A stretch of 64,000 nt of DNA, taken from contig NZ_CP080524.1 of NCBI RefSeq assembly GCF_024746795.1, positions 4,194,001-4,258,000 on the forward strand, written 5' to 3'. Shown here piece after piece: positions 47,240 through 56,226 of this stretch. The position numbers and the translations under genes were made by a program. This DNA is from Mesorhizobium sp. AR10. GTDB lineage: Bacteria > Pseudomonadota > Alphaproteobacteria > Rhizobiales > Rhizobiaceae. Position 1 is the stretch's first letter; every line of letters starts with the position of its first letter. Under the pieces are notes generated by a model. It was not told the DNA's origin. It worked only from the letters and a program-made list of their open reading frames with translations, and made no database searches.

Positions 47240-47498
47240 TCCAGGCGGCAATCTTGCGGCGGCGGCGGAACGCCCACAGCGCCATCAACAGGAACCCGTC
47301 GAAGACGCAGGCTCTTGCCACCATGCCCGGAATGATTGCCGGATCGATGCCCAGCATCTGGCCGTAGAGCTGGAACACGAGGTCGTGCAACTGGCGGCTC
47401 AACATTACATAGCCGAAATTGATGTCGTTGAGCGACAGGTAGAACCAGCCCCAGAACAGAGCCATGGGAGCCGCCCACAGTGCGAACAGAGTGCGCAT
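47157..47498 (-). CDS. DUF6105 family small membrane protein
   Basis: 113 residues with two hydrophobic helices (about 3-24 and 58-77): [20 protein letters not shown], then [19 protein letters not shown] followed by a basic RRRRK stretch. It fits DUF6105, a rhizobial family of unknown function. It overlaps the upstream membrane-protein gene by TGATG, and its C-terminal coding sequence runs antisense to the end of ruvX for 83 bp. Confidence 0.75.
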   Translation of the reverse strand: MRTLFALWAAPMALFWGWFYLSLNDINFGYVMLSRQLHDLVFQLYGQMLGIDPAIIPGMVARACVFDGFLLMALWAFRRRRKIAAWIRKRWMDQVPPERLQRATEDGPRLPAE

Positions 47499-48052
47499 CA
47501 GTGGCCATCCCCCAAATCCGGTCGACCGGAAATGCGAGAGAGCAACGAACCGTGCGCTGCTCCTTTTGCCATGGTATGGGCAGCGGCGCGGATTTCACTG
47601 TCGGCAGCAACCGCCGTGGCAAATACCGACCGCCGCTCGGCAAGCATGGCGACATAGGACGCCAGAAGTGCCGCCAGTTGCACGGCGACAACCATGAACA
47701 GCCCGTTGATGCCTTGCGCGGCGCCGCCGATCACGATCAGCGACAACACGCCGGACGCGGAAATGAAGGCGATCCGCACGACACTGTCGGCGGCGTCCGG
47801 ACTGGTCGCGACGTTAACCAAGGTCTCGACAAAGGCCCAACAGAACAACACCGCCACGACCAGCAGCGCCATGGCGAGCGGTGCCACGACGACGGCGTTT
47901 TCGAGATCGACGAAATGGGTATCCTGGACGGCAACGCCCAGCACGCCAAGTGCTGCCGCAACACCGCGGTTTCCGTCGATACAGATGAACGCCAGCAGGG
48001 CGAAAACGACTGCCCAGTGCAAGGCCAGAAAAGAGGTCAGAATGTGCCGCAT
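47498..48052 (-). CDS. Conserved membrane protein of unknown function
   Basis: 184 residues starting MRHILTSFLALHWAVVFALL, with four hydrophobic segments (about 6-26, 28-45, 52-77 and 95-130) and a short polar tail ending SRISGRPDLGDGH. I do not recognise a named family. The TGATG coupling with the DUF6105 gene suggests that the two small membrane proteins act together. Preceded by a 128 bp gap after the AidB-like gene. Confidence 0.75.
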   Translation of the reverse strand: MRHILTSFLALHWAVVFALLAFICIDGNRGVAAALGVLGVAVQDTHFVDLENAVVVAPLAMALLVVAVLFCWAFVETLVNVATSPDAADSVVRIAFISASGVLSLIVIGGAAQGINGLFMVVAVQLAALLASYVAMLAERRSVFATAVAADSEIRAAAHTMAKGAAHGSLLSRISGRPDLGDGH

Positions 48053-48180
48053 GGCGTTCCTGCTTTGATAGGAAAGACAGTGGGCTTTGCCGCCTGCCGC
48101 TGCAACGGAAACCATTTGTTAAGGTTAACAGCTATCCACAGAGCGCATTAAATTGGCGCGAAAACCCCTCGCGCAGCGAG

Positions 48181-49809
48181 CTAGTTGATCGGCGGATAGA
48201 GCGTGTCGATGATCATGCGCGCGTCGTGGCGCGAATCGAGCATGCCGTAGGTGTTGCGCCACTGGCCGGCGAGGCGTGTCTCGACGAATGCATCGGCGAT
48301 CCGCCCTGCCCCCAGCCGGCGCAATTCCGCTGCAGCAGCCGACAAGGCTAGTTGCTCGGTGAGCAGACGAGCGGACCCCTCGTCGGTTGCCGCGACCTGC
48401 ATCGCCGCCTTGAGCACGCTGATGGTGCCGCGTCCGCCGGCCCCAAGATCGCGGTCGATGCCGGCCAGCACGTCCTCGAACAAGCCCGGCGCGCGGCCAA
48501 GCACGCGCAGCACATCGAGCGCCATGACATTGCCCGACCCTTCCCAGATCGCGTTGACCGGGGCCTCACGGTAGTAGCGGGCGAGCGGCGCTTCCTCGAC
48601 ATAGCCATTGCCGCCGAGGCATTCCATCGCCTCATAGAGCAGCGGCGGCGCGATCTTGCAGACCCAGTATTTGACGACTGGCGTCATGGCGCGGGCAAAC
48701 GCCGCCTCGCCGCGGTCGCTGGCCGCCTCGTCGAAGGAACGCGCCAGCCGGAACGACAGCGCGGTGGCGGCGGCGACATCGAGCGCCATGTCGGCCAGCA
48801 CGCGCTGCATCAGTGGCTGCTCGATCAGCGTTGCACCGAACACCTGGCGATGACGGGTGTGGTGGACAGCCTCGGCCAGGCCGGCACGCATGATCGCCGA
48901 CGAGGCGACGGCGCAGTCGAGCCGGGTCAGCGTCACCATATCCATGATCGTCTTCACGCCAGCTCCTGGCTCGCCGACCATCTCGCCGATGGCGTTGACG
49001 AACTCCACTTCCGACGACGCGTTAGAGCGGTTGCCGAGCTTGTCCTTCAGCCGCTGGAAGCGGAAGCCGTTGCCGGATCCGTCACCGAGAATGCGCGGGA
49101 CCAGAAAGCACGAGAGCCCTTCCGGCGCTTGGCCGAGCACCAGGAACGCGTCCGACATCGGCGCCGACATGAACCATTTGTGGCCGGTCAGGCGATAAAA
49201 TCCGCTGCCGGCGCGCTCGGCCCGAGTGACATTGGCGCGCACATCGGTGCCGCCCTGCTTCTCGGTCATGCCCATGCCGAGCGTCAACCCGGTCTTTTCG
49301 ACCGGCGGCTTCTGGCTTTGGTCATATTTGCGCGTCGTCACCCTGGGCGCCCATTCGCGAAAGAGCTTTGGGCTTGCCATCAGCGCAGCGAGCGAAGCGC
49401 TGGTCATGGTGATCGGGCACAGATGCCCGGTCTCGAGTTCGGCGGTGAGATAGAAGCGCGCGGCGCGCACCTGATGGCGGCGGCCAACCTCGGCATCGCC
49501 ATTTTCCCAGATCGACGAATGCAGCCCGTTGGCCACCGAGCGGCGCATCAGCGCGTGATAGGCTGGATGGAACTCGACCTGGTCGACGCGGCGGCCCTGG
49601 CGGTCATGGCTCCTGAGCTTCGGCGTCTCGACATTGGCGAGGCGGGCCAGTTCCTGCGCCTCATGCGTCAACACGAAACGGCCGAGGCTGTCGAGATCCT
49701 TGCGCACCGGATCGGAAAAGCGCTCGGCGAGTTGGATCAGCAATGGATCGCCCCGCCAGGCGTTGCCGCCTGCCAGCGGCGGCGGCTGGTTGGTCACGTC
49801 ATCGGTCAC
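48181..49809 (-). CDS. Acyl-CoA dehydrogenase, AidB-like
   Basis: 542 residues, the length of the AidB branch rather than a classical 380-residue acyl-CoA dehydrogenase. GMGMTEKQGGTDVRAN and GHKWFMSAPMSDAFLV bind FAD; LGGNGYVEEAPLARYYREA and IWEGSGNVMALDVLR are the C-terminal catalytic region. AidB in E. coli binds DNA and is alkylation-induced, but the rhizobial homologues may be plain isovaleryl-CoA-like dehydrogenases. It is divergent from pyrB over a 159 bp gap. Confidence 0.9.
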   Translation of the reverse strand: MTDDVTNQPPPLAGGNAWRGDPLLIQLAERFSDPVRKDLDSLGRFVLTHEAQELARLANVETPKLRSHDRQGRRVDQVEFHPAYHALMRRSVANGLHSSIWENGDAEVGRRHQVRAARFYLTAELETGHLCPITMTSASLAALMASPKLFREWAPRVTTRKYDQSQKPPVEKTGLTLGMGMTEKQGGTDVRANVTRAERAGSGFYRLTGHKWFMSAPMSDAFLVLGQAPEGLSCFLVPRILGDGSGNGFRFQRLKDKLGNRSNASSEVEFVNAIGEMVGEPGAGVKTIMDMVTLTRLDCAVASSAIMRAGLAEAVHHTRHRQVFGATLIEQPLMQRVLADMALDVAAATALSFRLARSFDEAASDRGEAAFARAMTPVVKYWVCKIAPPLLYEAMECLGGNGYVEEAPLARYYREAPVNAIWEGSGNVMALDVLRVLGRAPGLFEDVLAGIDRDLGAGGRGTISVLKAAMQVAATDEGSARLLTEQLALSAAAAELRRLGAGRIADAFVETRLAGQWRNTYGMLDSRHDARMIIDTLYPPIN

Positions 49810-49968
49810 GCACCTGTCCTTATCATCAGCAGGCTACGAATCCGAAGCCATCGGCTAGATATAGCCCAAGCAATGCGACGCGCGCGACGAAAATACCGGG
49901 GAGAAATGCAGCAATCCAATGTCGACGCTTGCGGGCAAAAGGTCTGCGCCCTATAGCAGCGCCTTGAG

Positions 49969-50934
49969 ATGACTGACGCTTCGTCCCTGCCGCTCTATCC
50001 CCACCGCCATCTTCTGGGCATCCGCGATCTTTCCCCCGCAGACATCGAGCTGTTGCTCGACCGGGCGGATCGGGCCGTTGCGATCTCGCGGCAGTCCGAG
50101 AAGAAGACCTCGACACTGCGCGGCCGCACCCAGATCAATCTCTTCTACGAGGCCTCGACCCGCACGCAATCGTCGTTCGAACTGGCCGGCAAACGGCTCG
50201 GCGCCGACGTCATGAACATGTCTGTGGCAAGCTCTTCGGTGAAGAAGGGCGAGACGCTGATCGACACGGCGATGACGCTGAACGCCATGCGCCCCGACAT
50301 CCTGATCATCCGCCACCAGTCGGCAGGTGCAGCGGCACTGCTCGCCCAGAAAGTGGGCTGCTCGGTGGTCAATGCCGGTGATGGCGCCCATGAGCACCCG
50401 ACACAGGCGCTGCTAGACGCTCTGACCATTCGCCGCGCCAAGGGTCCGCTGTCGAAGCTGATCGTGGCGATCTGCGGCGACATCCTGCATTCGCGTGTCG
50501 CGCGCTCCAACATCATGCTGCTCAACGCACTCGGCGCCCAGGTACGCGTCGTCGCACCTTCGACATTGCTGCCGACCGGCATCGAGAAAATGGGGGTGAT
50601 CGTCACCCGCTCGATGGCCGAGGGCCTCAAGGGCGCCGATGTGGTGATGATGCTGCGCCTGCAGCGCGAACGTATGGAGGGCGCCTTCGTGCCTTCTGTG
50701 CGCGAATATTTCCGTTATTTCGGCCTCGATGCCGAGAAGCTGAAAGCGGCCAAGGACGGCGCGCTGGTGATGCATCCCGGGCCGATGAACCGCGGCGTCG
50801 AGATCGCCTCGGAGATCGCCGATGGTCCGCAGAGCGTCATCCAGGAACAGGTCGAGATGGGCGTCGCCGTGCGCATGGCGGTCATGGAAGCACTGCTCGA
50901 CCCCCGCCGCAACGATGAGGGCCGCGGCGCATGA
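49969..50934 (+). CDS. pyrB: Aspartate carbamoyltransferase, catalytic subunit
   Basis: The first committed step of pyrimidine synthesis. 321 residues; the carbamoyl-phosphate loop [22 protein letters not shown], and [16 protein letters not shown] are all present. The pyrC-like gene overlaps its stop by four bases (ATGA), so the pair is coupled. In Pseudomonas such a PyrB forms a dodecamer with an inactive PyrC homologue; the same is likely here. Confidence 0.96.
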   Translation: MTDASSLPLYPHRHLLGIRDLSPADIELLLDRADRAVAISRQSEKKTSTLRGRTQINLFYEASTRTQSSFELAGKRLGADVMNMSVASSSVKKGETLIDTAMTLNAMRPDILIIRHQSAGAAALLAQKVGCSVVNAGDGAHEHPTQALLDALTIRRAKGPLSKLIVAICGDILHSRVARSNIMLLNALGAQVRVVAPSTLLPTGIEKMGVIVTRSMAEGLKGADVVMMLRLQRERMEGAFVPSVREYFRYFGLDAEKLKAAKDGALVMHPGPMNRGVEIASEIADGPQSVIQEQVEMGVAVRMAVMEALLDPRRNDEGRGA

Positions 50935-52217
50935 GCACGACGGTCTTCAATCGCGCCAGGATCGTCGACCCGTCGCGCGGCATCGATGAAGTCGGCACGG
51001 TCATTGTCGAGGGCCGCAGGATCGTTGCCGCCGGCAAGGCGGCCTTGAACCAGGGCGCCCCCGAGGGTGCAACCGTCATCGACTGCGCCGGCAAGGCTGT
51101 TATCCCCGGCCTGATCGACGCACGTGTCTTCATTGGCGAGCCGGGCGGCGAACATCGCGAGACGATTGCCTCGGCCAGCGTTGCGGCGGCAGCCGGTGGC
51201 GTCACCTCCATCGTCATGATGCCAGACACCGACCCGGTGATCGACAATGTCGCGCTGGTCGAATTCGTGCTGCGCACCGCCAAGGATACGGCCGTCGTCA
51301 ACATTTTTCCCGCCGCGGCGATCACCAAGGGCCTTGCTGGCCGCGAGATGACAGAGTTCGGCCTGCTGCGCGAGGCCGGCGCGGTCGCTTTCACCGACGG
51401 ACGGCACACGATTGCCAGCGCTCTGGTGATGCGCCGCGCGCTGACCTATGCGCGCGATTTCGGTGGCGTGATCGCGCACGAGATCCAGGATGCCGACCTC
51501 GCCTCGTCAGGGGTGATGAACGAAGGCCTCTATGCCACCTGGCTCGGTCTTGCCGGCATTCCGCGCGAGGCCGAATCCATCCCGCTGGAACGCGATCTGG
51601 CGCTGGCGCGACTGACTGGCGGCGCCTACCACGCGGCCAAGATCTCGACGGTGATGGCGGCCGAGGCGCTAACGCGGGCGAAAACCGATGGCGCCAATGT
51701 CACATCAGGCGTATCGATCCACAATCTGTCGCTGAACGAGAACGATGTCGGCGAATACCGCACCTTCTTCCGGCTGACGCCGCCACTGCGCGCCGAAGAA
51801 GACCGGCTGGCGATGATCGAGGCGGTCAAGGACGGCACGATCGACATCATCGTCTCCTCGCACGACCCGCAGGATGTCGACACCAAGCGCCTGCCCTTCG
51901 CCGACGCGGCGGCCGGCGCCATCGGGCTGGAAACGCTGCTGGGCGCAGCGCTACGGCTCTATCACAATGACGACCTGACACTGCTCAGGCTGATCGAGAC
52001 GCTGTCGACCGCACCGGCAAGGCTGTTCGGCCTGCCCGGCGGAACGCTGAAGCCGGGTGCGGTAGCCGATCTCGCGCTTGTCGATCTGGACGAGCCATGG
52101 ATCGTCAGCGAAAGCGGCATTCGTTCACGCTCGAAAAACACCTGTTTCGAAGGCGCGCGGCTGCAGGGCAAGGTCTTGCAAACACTGGTTGCGGGCCGCA
52201 CAGTGTTTTCAACCTAG
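50931..52217 (+). CDS. pyrC: Dihydroorotase-family protein lacking the metal-binding residues (PyrC'/PyrX type)
   Basis: 428 residues with the type I dihydroorotase fold, but the catalytic site is not intact. The metal motif DxHxH reads DARVF (R65 and F67 replace the two histidines). The later histidine of CHVST reads AKIST, the ATDHAPH aspartate is replaced (SSHDPQ), and the AFTDDG motif reads AFTDGR; one histidine (VIAHEIQ) remains. It is therefore predicted to be a non-catalytic partner that holds PyrB in its assembly, as known for PyrC' of Pseudomonas. An active dihydroorotase must be encoded elsewhere. Coupled to pyrB by ATGA. Confidence 0.9.
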   Translation: MSTTVFNRARIVDPSRGIDEVGTVIVEGRRIVAAGKAALNQGAPEGATVIDCAGKAVIPGLIDARVFIGEPGGEHRETIASASVAAAAGGVTSIVMMPDTDPVIDNVALVEFVLRTAKDTAVVNIFPAAAITKGLAGREMTEFGLLREAGAVAFTDGRHTIASALVMRRALTYARDFGGVIAHEIQDADLASSGVMNEGLYATWLGLAGIPREAESIPLERDLALARLTGGAYHAAKISTVMAAEALTRAKTDGANVTSGVSIHNLSLNENDVGEYRTFFRLTPPLRAEEDRLAMIEAVKDGTIDIIVSSHDPQDVDTKRLPFADAAAGAIGLETLLGAALRLYHNDDLTLLRLIETLSTAPARLFGLPGGTLKPGAVADLALVDLDEPWIVSESGIRSRSKNTCFEGARLQGKVLQTLVAGRTVFST

Positions 52218-52274
52218 GCTGGCTCCGGCGCGCTATGCGTCGATCTGTCGGCCGAGGAAATGCGAGGGGAAACA

Positions 52275-52862
52275 ATGGCTTATGGCCTCGTCTTGGCGTT
52301 GGTGTTCGGCTATCTGCTTGGATCGATTCCGTTCGGGCTGTTGATCACGCGGGCCGCCGGGCTCGGCGACGTGCGCAAGATCGGCTCCGGCAACATCGGC
52401 GCCACCAACGTGCTGCGCACCGGCAACAAGGGTCTGGCCGCAGCGACGCTGCTGCTTGACGCCCTGAAAGGTACGGCGGCTGTGCTGATTGCCGGCTATT
52501 TTGCGCCGGAGTTTGGGCTTTGGGCCGGCCTCGGCGCTTTTCTCGGCCATCTCTTCCCGGTGTGGCTCGGTTTCAAGGGCGGCAAGGGCGTGGCCACCTA
52601 TCTCGGAGTGCTGATCGGCCTTTCGTGGCAAGTGGCGCTGATCTTCGGCCTTGTCTGGCTGGCGATTGCTTTCCTGTTCCGCTACTCTTCGCTCGCAGCG
52701 CTGACGGCTGCGGTCGTCGTGCCGATCGCGCTCTACTTTCTGAGTACGCCTGAGATTGCCGGCCTGTTCGCGGTGATGAGCCTGATCGTCATCATAAAAC
52801 ACCGGGCCAACATCACGCGGCTGCTTGCCGGCAGTGAGGGCAAGATCGGAGCCAAGGGGTGA
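52275..52862 (+). CDS. plsY: Glycerol-3-phosphate acyltransferase (acyl-phosphate dependent)
   Basis: A 195-residue inner-membrane enzyme that makes lysophosphatidic acid from acyl-phosphate. About five membrane helices. The three PlsY motifs are seen: [18 protein letters not shown] and [18 protein letters not shown]. The start at 52275 follows GAGGGGA by six bases; an in-frame ATG at 52260 lies upstream of that site. The dprA start overlaps its stop (GTGA). Confidence 0.95.
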   Translation: MAYGLVLALVFGYLLGSIPFGLLITRAAGLGDVRKIGSGNIGATNVLRTGNKGLAAATLLLDALKGTAAVLIAGYFAPEFGLWAGLGAFLGHLFPVWLGFKGGKGVATYLGVLIGLSWQVALIFGLVWLAIAFLFRYSSLAALTAAVVVPIALYFLSTPEIAGLFAVMSLIVIIKHRANITRLLAGSEGKIGAKG

Positions 52863-53995
52863 GCAAGCCTGCCGCTGGGTCACGCCTCAGCGACCGGCAG
52901 CGGCTGAGCTGGCTTCGCCTGATCCGCACCCAGAATGTCGGCCCGGCCTCCTTTCGCGACCTGATCAACCGCTTCGGTTCGGCCGAGGCGGCGCTGGAGA
53001 TCCTGCCCGAGCTACTGATTTCAGGCGGCGCCAAACGGATCGTCCGCGTTCCCTCCATTGCTGAGGCCGAGGCAGAACTGGAAGCCGCCGGGCGAGCTGG
53101 CGCCCGCTTCGTCGGCATCGGCGAGGTCGACTATCCTGCGCTGTTGAAAAACATGGACCATCCGCCGCCGCTGCTGGCGGTCAAGGGCGAAGGCGCGGTG
53201 TTCCGTCTGCCGGCGATTGCCATTGTCGGCGCCCGCAATGCCTCGCTGGCCGGCATCAAGATGGCGCGGATGCTTGCGGCGGATCTCGGCCGCGATGGCT
53301 ACGGCATCGTCTCCGGCTTGGCGCGCGGCATCGACACGGCAGCGCATCGGGGCAGCCTGTCGACCGGAACGATCGGCGTGCTGGCCGGCGGTCTTGATCT
53401 CCCCTACCCGCCCGAAAATATTGGACTGTGCAACGAGATCGCAGAGCATGGCGGCGCCATCGTCTCGGAAATGCCGTTCGGCTGGCAGCCGCGAGCGCAG
53501 GATTTTCCACGCCGCAACCGCCTTGTTGCCGGCATGGCGCTTGGGCTGGTGGTGGTCGAAGCGGCGCAGCGCTCGGGCTCGCTGATCAGCGCCAGGCTTG
53601 CCGGCGAGATGGGTCGGCTGGTCTTTGCCGTCCCCGGCTCGCCGCTCGATCCACGCTGCGCCGGCACCAATGGCCTGCTCAAGGACGGCGCCACCCTTGT
53701 CACCGAGGGATCAGATGTTTCCGGCGCCATCGCACCGCTGGCCGGCGCGCGGGTGCCAAGGACAGCGCCGCTGGAAGAGCCGCCGGACTTTTCAGCAACC
53801 CCACCTCCCGGCGAGGACGAGCGCGCCGGTGTCCTCGATGTGCTCGGTCCGACGCCCGTGGCGGTGGACGAGATCATCAGGCATACCGGCCTGCATCCCG
53901 CCCAGGTTTCCATGGTGCTGCTGGAACTCGACCTTGCCGGCCGGCTGGAACGTCACGCCGGGGGGAATGTCTCGCTGGTTTTCGGAGGTTCTTGA
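52859..53995 (+). CDS. dprA: DNA processing protein DprA/Smf
   Basis: Loads RecA onto incoming single-stranded DNA. 378 residues: a helical N-terminal domain, then the Rossmann-fold DprA domain with [48 protein letters not shown] and [12 protein letters not shown], and a C-terminal winged helix (about 320-375). The GTG start overlaps the plsY stop. It pairs functionally with comEC elsewhere in the window, though comEC seems frameshifted. In many alphaproteobacteria topA follows; here a non-coding gap does. Confidence 0.95.
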   Translation: MSKPAAGSRLSDRQRLSWLRLIRTQNVGPASFRDLINRFGSAEAALEILPELLISGGAKRIVRVPSIAEAEAELEAAGRAGARFVGIGEVDYPALLKNMDHPPPLLAVKGEGAVFRLPAIAIVGARNASLAGIKMARMLAADLGRDGYGIVSGLARGIDTAAHRGSLSTGTIGVLAGGLDLPYPPENIGLCNEIAEHGGAIVSEMPFGWQPRAQDFPRRNRLVAGMALGLVVVEAAQRSGSLISARLAGEMGRLVFAVPGSPLDPRCAGTNGLLKDGATLVTEGSDVSGAIAPLAGARVPRTAPLEEPPDFSATPPPGEDERAGVLDVLGPTPVAVDEIIRHTGLHPAQVSMVLLELDLAGRLERHAGGNVSLVFGGS

Positions 53996-54270
53996 AACTT
54001 CGAGCTTGCCACAATCCAGCAGAAACCCGGCAAATTTCTTCGGTCCAGGATGCGGTTGCGCGTGATCGCTCGACACCAAAACGGCCCGGGAGCCAAGGGT
54101 TGGGGTCTCGACTACCGGGCCTGACCGGTAGTGGCCACTGCCGGCTGACATTACATGCGCCAAAACTAATATTCGGTGCAAGGCATCCGCTATGCCCTGT
54201 CGGGTTTCCTCACAGATATCTCTCGCCCTGCCCACAAAGGCGCACACGACGGTTTGAGAAGGAGGAAGTT

Positions 54271-54321
54271 GGCCGGCGCCACAGGGGGGCGGGTGGGGGT
54301 AATGCCTAATAGGCGCCGGCC
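54271..54321. repeat. Perfect 10 bp inverted repeat GGCCGGCGCC / GGCGCCGGCC
   Basis: Arms at 54271-54280 and 54312-54321 around a 31-base G-rich interval (GGGGGGCGGGTGGGGG inside). A second hairpin follows at 54323-54339. The G-runs could form a quadruplex. Function unknown. Confidence 0.6.
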
Positions 54322-54374
54322 GGGCGGAAAACGTCCGCCAAGGAACAAGCTAGCAGAGGCCAGGGAATTGGGTA

Positions 54375-54501
54375 TGGCGCGATCACGGAAGGCTGGGCGC
54401 CGCACACCATGGAGACTGCTGGGCGCCAGCTGGCAAGACAGCTCCGCCGCGGTCGAAACATGACCGAGTCGTTGGGCTGTGGCGTGATTGCGGAAGGCTG
54501 G
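54375..54501 (+). repeat. Imperfect 22 bp direct repeat
   Basis: TGGCGCGATCACGGAAGGCTGG at 54375-54396 and TGGCGTGATTGCGGAAGGCTGG at 54480-54501, differing at three positions, 105 bp apart. It is in the gap before the DapA-like operon. Confidence 0.6.
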
Positions 54502-54540
54502 CAGCCTGCGCTTCCAAAAATCTCATCAACCGTATTTACT

Positions 54541-54554
54541 ACTAACATGTTAGT
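54541..54554. promoter_or_regulatory. 14 bp perfect palindrome, putative GntR operator
   Basis: ACTAACATGTTAGT lies 41 bp upstream of the first gene of an operon whose second gene is an FCD-type GntR regulator. Short palindromes of this size in promoter regions are typical GntR operators. The binding is inferred. Confidence 0.7.
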
Positions 54555-54595
54555 GTGATACCACTGCTCACCAACTTCTTCTCGGAGACCTCCCG

Positions 54596-55480
54596 GTGAC
54601 ATTACGCTTTGGCCTTTCGGCCGCCCTCGCCACGCCTTTCGATGCCTCCGGGCAGATCGCCATTTCCCCCATGGTCGCCCAGGCCAGGAGTTGCCTGGCC
54701 GAGGGCTGCGGCAGCGTGACGCTTTTCGGGACCACCGGGGAAGGCGCGTCGGTGGGTGCGGTGGAACGGCGGTCGGTGACTGACTCTATGCTGGCTGCCG
54801 GCATTCTGCCGCATCAACTCGTTGCCGGCGTGCTGGTCGACGCTGCCGAAGACGCCGCCGAACAGGCACGACATGCCTTGCAACGCGGCGCCCGCAACAT
54901 TCTCCTCGCTCCTCCGAGCTACTTCAAGAATGTCGGCGATGACGGTCTTTTCGGCTGGTTTTCGGCCGTGTTTGCCGCGCTTGGCCCCCTCGCCCGTGAC
55001 GTGCTCCTCTACAACATCCCCTCGGTCACCATGGTGCAGCTGTCGCTCAGCCTCATTGGCCGCCTGCGCACCGCTTTTCCTGACGTGGTCGCCGGGGTCA
55101 AGGATTCCGGCGGGAACTGGAGCTACAGTGAGGCGCTGCTTGGCGCCCATGGCGATCTGGTGATCCTGATCGGCGACGAACGGCATCTGGCGCGCGCGGT
55201 GCGAATTGGTGCGCAAGGCGCAATCTCCGGCATGGCCAATTTCGCCACCGGCGAAATCCGCGCCATGGCCGAAGACGGCCGCGATGATGCCCGCGTCGAG
55301 AGTTTCGTGCTCGAATTGCTCAAATTTCCGGTCATACCGGCGGTGAAGGTCATGGTGGCACGCAAGACCGGCGACGAGCGCTGGCTGGCGGTTCGTCCGC
55401 CCCTGGAGCCGATCGCTTCCCAGGGACAACAGCAGCTTGTGGCTGCCTATGACAGGCTGTTCGCGACGGAGCCGGCCTGA
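54596..55480 (+). CDS. DapA/NAL-superfamily aldolase or dehydratase
   Basis: 294 residues of the class I aldolase DapA family. The Schiff-base lysine is K169 (VVAGVKDSGGN) and the catalytic tyrosine Y139 (LLYNIPS). The pyruvate-carboxylate loop appears as GTTGEG (residues 45-50). VKDSGGN differs from the usual dihydrodipicolinate synthase IKE motif, favouring a sugar-acid aldolase or dehydratase (for example on 2-keto-3-deoxy acids). It starts with GTG at 54596 after GGAG. It is followed by its regulator and a sugar importer, so it probably acts on the imported compound. Confidence 0.88.
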   Translation: MTLRFGLSAALATPFDASGQIAISPMVAQARSCLAEGCGSVTLFGTTGEGASVGAVERRSVTDSMLAAGILPHQLVAGVLVDAAEDAAEQARHALQRGARNILLAPPSYFKNVGDDGLFGWFSAVFAALGPLARDVLLYNIPSVTMVQLSLSLIGRLRTAFPDVVAGVKDSGGNWSYSEALLGAHGDLVILIGDERHLARAVRIGAQGAISGMANFATGEIRAMAEDGRDDARVESFVLELLKFPVIPAVKVMVARKTGDERWLAVRPPLEPIASQGQQQLVAAYDRLFATEPA

Positions 55481-55503
55481 CCGGCAAAAGGAAGCGCGCT
55501 GAA

Positions 55504-56163
55504 ATGGACGATAGCAGCGAACCGGCGACCCTAAGGGAAAAAGCTTATGCCAGCTTCACGCGGCATTTGCTGGCCCGCGACCTGCGGCCGGGCCAGTTCG
55601 TGTCGCAACGCGAACTGGTCGCCTTTACCGGGCTGACGCTCGGCGCCATCCGCGAAATCGTGCCGCGTCTCGAGGCCGAAGGACTTTTGACGACGATTCC
55701 GCAGCGTGGCATGCAGATCGCTCATATCGACATCAGCCTGATCCGCGAGGCCTTCCAGTTCCGTTTGTTCATGGAGCGCGAAGCAGTGGCCTTGTTCACC
55801 ACCACCGCATCCGATGCCGAACTCGCCCGCCTGCGACGCGAACATGAAGACATGCTGGCCCGGGCGCTGGCGCAGACCCCGACGACGGAAGTGGAAGCCG
55901 AGGCCCAGAATATCGACTGGGCCATGCACGACAGCTTCATAGACGCGCTTGGCAACGAGATCATCGCCAAGGCCTATCTGGTCAATTCGGTAAAGATACG
56001 CCTGATCCACCAGGAGCGTTTCCGCATCGACGGGCGCGTCGTGCCGGTCATGCGCGAGCACCTGACAGTGATCGAAGCGCTCGAGAGCCGCGATCCGCAG
56101 AAGGCGGTCGAGGCGATCAGCCTGCATATCGACAATGCGCGCCGGCTGGCGCTCCAGATCTAA
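55504..56163 (+). CDS. GntR family transcriptional regulator (FCD type)
   Basis: 219 residues: an N-terminal winged helix (SQRELVAFTGLTLGAIREIV about residues 35-55, preceding wing EAEGLLTTIPQRGMQIA) and an all-helical FCD ligand domain (about 80-215). This is the VanR/FadR-like branch. It lies 23 bp after the DapA-like gene and 63 bp before the importer, and probably represses the operon through the palindrome at 54541. The effector is expected to be a sugar-acid intermediate. Confidence 0.92.
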   Translation: MDDSSEPATLREKAYASFTRHLLARDLRPGQFVSQRELVAFTGLTLGAIREIVPRLEAEGLLTTIPQRGMQIAHIDISLIREAFQFRLFMEREAVALFTTTASDAELARLRREHEDMLARALAQTPTTEVEAEAQNIDWAMHDSFIDALGNEIIAKAYLVNSVKIRLIHQERFRIDGRVVPVMREHLTVIEALESRDPQKAVEAISLHIDNARRLALQI

Positions 56164-56226
56164 GGAAGCATGAGCCGCGCTGCGGTCCGTGGCGCAATTT
56201 ATAACGACAACAACCGGGAGGAAGAA

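Larger units (their letters stand above)
53996..54595. other. 600 bp gene-free stretch with inverted and direct repeats
   Basis: No convincing gene is seen on either strand; possible frames are short, arginine-rich and unlike any family I know. It holds several perfect inverted repeats: ACTACCGG-GCCTGA-CCGGTAGT (54111-54132), a 10 bp pair at 54271-54280/54312-54321 and GGCGGA-AAACG-TCCGCC (54323-54339). A 22 bp imperfect direct repeat and a 14 bp palindrome just before the next operon are also present. It may be a decayed gene or a structured RNA region. Confidence 0.6.

Noticed and set aside
54176..54463. Arginine-rich 95-codon frame in the dprA gap
   Set aside because: No family resemblance, low-complexity basic composition and no clear ribosome site.
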